Source: Kushneria aurantia DSM 21353 (lineage in GTDB: Bacteria; Pseudomonadota; Gammaproteobacteria; Pseudomonadales; Halomonadaceae). Taken from it: a DNA stretch of 64,000 bases. Under the pieces are notes generated by a model that was not told the DNA's origin, ran no database searches, and worked only from the letters and a program-made list of their open reading frames with translations. The stretch covers positions 48,261-112,260 of the forward strand of contig NZ_KB907873.1 in the NCBI RefSeq assembly GCF_000382245.1, in the 5' to 3' direction. This document shows positions 63,716 through 64,000 of this stretch, piece by piece; position 1 is the first letter of the stretch; the number at the start of each line of letters is the position of its first letter. Both the position numbers and the translations under genes were made by a program.

Positions 63716-64000
63716 CTAAACCCCGATTTTTTCCGGGGAGTCGAATTCGGCTCTCCTTATACTGGCCAATGAGCACAAAAAATTGAAGATCATTGACCGG
63801 ACATAACGCCAAAATAGACCTGAAAAGCGGAAAAAGTAACAGACAAAAAGAAGCTCCCTGAGCTTCTTCATGACTTTCCTCAAATTCATGCCGACACCAC
63901 ACAGCAGCGCATGAATCCGATCGCCCTTGCGCCCTTTCAGATAACAGCGTGACAGCAATCCTTCGCTTTTCATGTGACCGATGATGGGTTCTATACTGTT
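63716..64000 (-). mobile_element. IS5-type transposase, C-terminal part (runs off the window)
   Basis: On the minus strand the frame entering from the window edge reads NSIEPIIGHMKSEGLLSRCY followed by LKGRKGDRIHALLCGVGMNLRKVMKKLRELLF. The IEPxIGHMK segment holds the catalytic Glu of the DDE triad of IS5/IS1182-like transposases. The codons are A+T-richer than the chromosome. The C-terminal tail beyond LRELLF is hydrophobic and then PEKIGV. The IS end on this side was not located. Confidence 0.8.

Overview
The window is a G+C-rich chromosomal segment (about two thirds G+C by eye) of an aerobic gammaproteobacterium. The gene set (ScpAB, PurL, MltF, BepA-type protease, RadD, cytochrome bo-type oxidase, PQQ biosynthesis, PstSCAB, RIO1-like kinase, YebC) and the sequence style fit the Halomonadaceae (Halomonas, Chromohalobacter, Salinicola and relatives). 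That assignment is inference; no rRNA is present to test it.

From 1 to 54 kb most genes are intact housekeeping or metabolic genes. The order is: dapA (cut by the window edge) divergent from bcp; a PerM-type permease with a TusA-like protein; a BepA-like protease; two tRNA-Lys genes with a recognisable promoter and terminator; a FitAB toxin-antitoxin pair with palindromic operators; rluB-scpB-scpA; and a complete pqqABCDE operon whose 25-codon pqqA precedes pqqB. Next come radD, a ParE-type toxin-antitoxin pair with a HigA relic, purL, mltF, two cyclic-di-GMP proteins around an alcohol dehydrogenase/AraC pair, tadA, a RIO kinase and yebC. The operons cyoABCD (+) and pstSCAB (-) converge on a shared terminator. 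After them lie protoporphyrinogen oxidase, yghU, an OmpA-like lipoprotein, a His-rich ZinT with a Zur-like box, transporters, a degenerate AbgT gene, an aldo/keto reductase, a butanediol dehydrogenase-like gene and a DUF2252 gene. A PQQ-type sugar dehydrogenase fused to a multi-span membrane domain lies at 53.4-55.1 kb and is a likely consumer of the cofactor made by the pqq operon.

From about 55.1 kb to the end the window becomes a mosaic of broken genes and mobile-element parts. It holds an alpha/beta-hydrolase 5' fragment, a truncated IS1380-family transposase, a short dehydrogenase relic, an AT-rich island with a LysE-family exporter, a truncated decarboxylase-like gene, a DoxX gene and a LysR gene that appear to have lost both 5' ends and their shared promoter, and a formaldehyde-activating-enzyme fragment. 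An XRE regulator and an MFS exporter in this part are intact. Beyond them a HipBA module lies between that exporter and a decayed second copy of the exporter's 3' end, and the window closes inside an IS5-type transposase. No CRISPR array or recognisable dedicated phage-defence island was seen. The most unusual items are the membrane-fused PQQ dehydrogenase, the duplicated exporter end around hipBA, the head-to-head LysR/DoxX deletion, and the serial overlapping TTG starts in the pqq operon.
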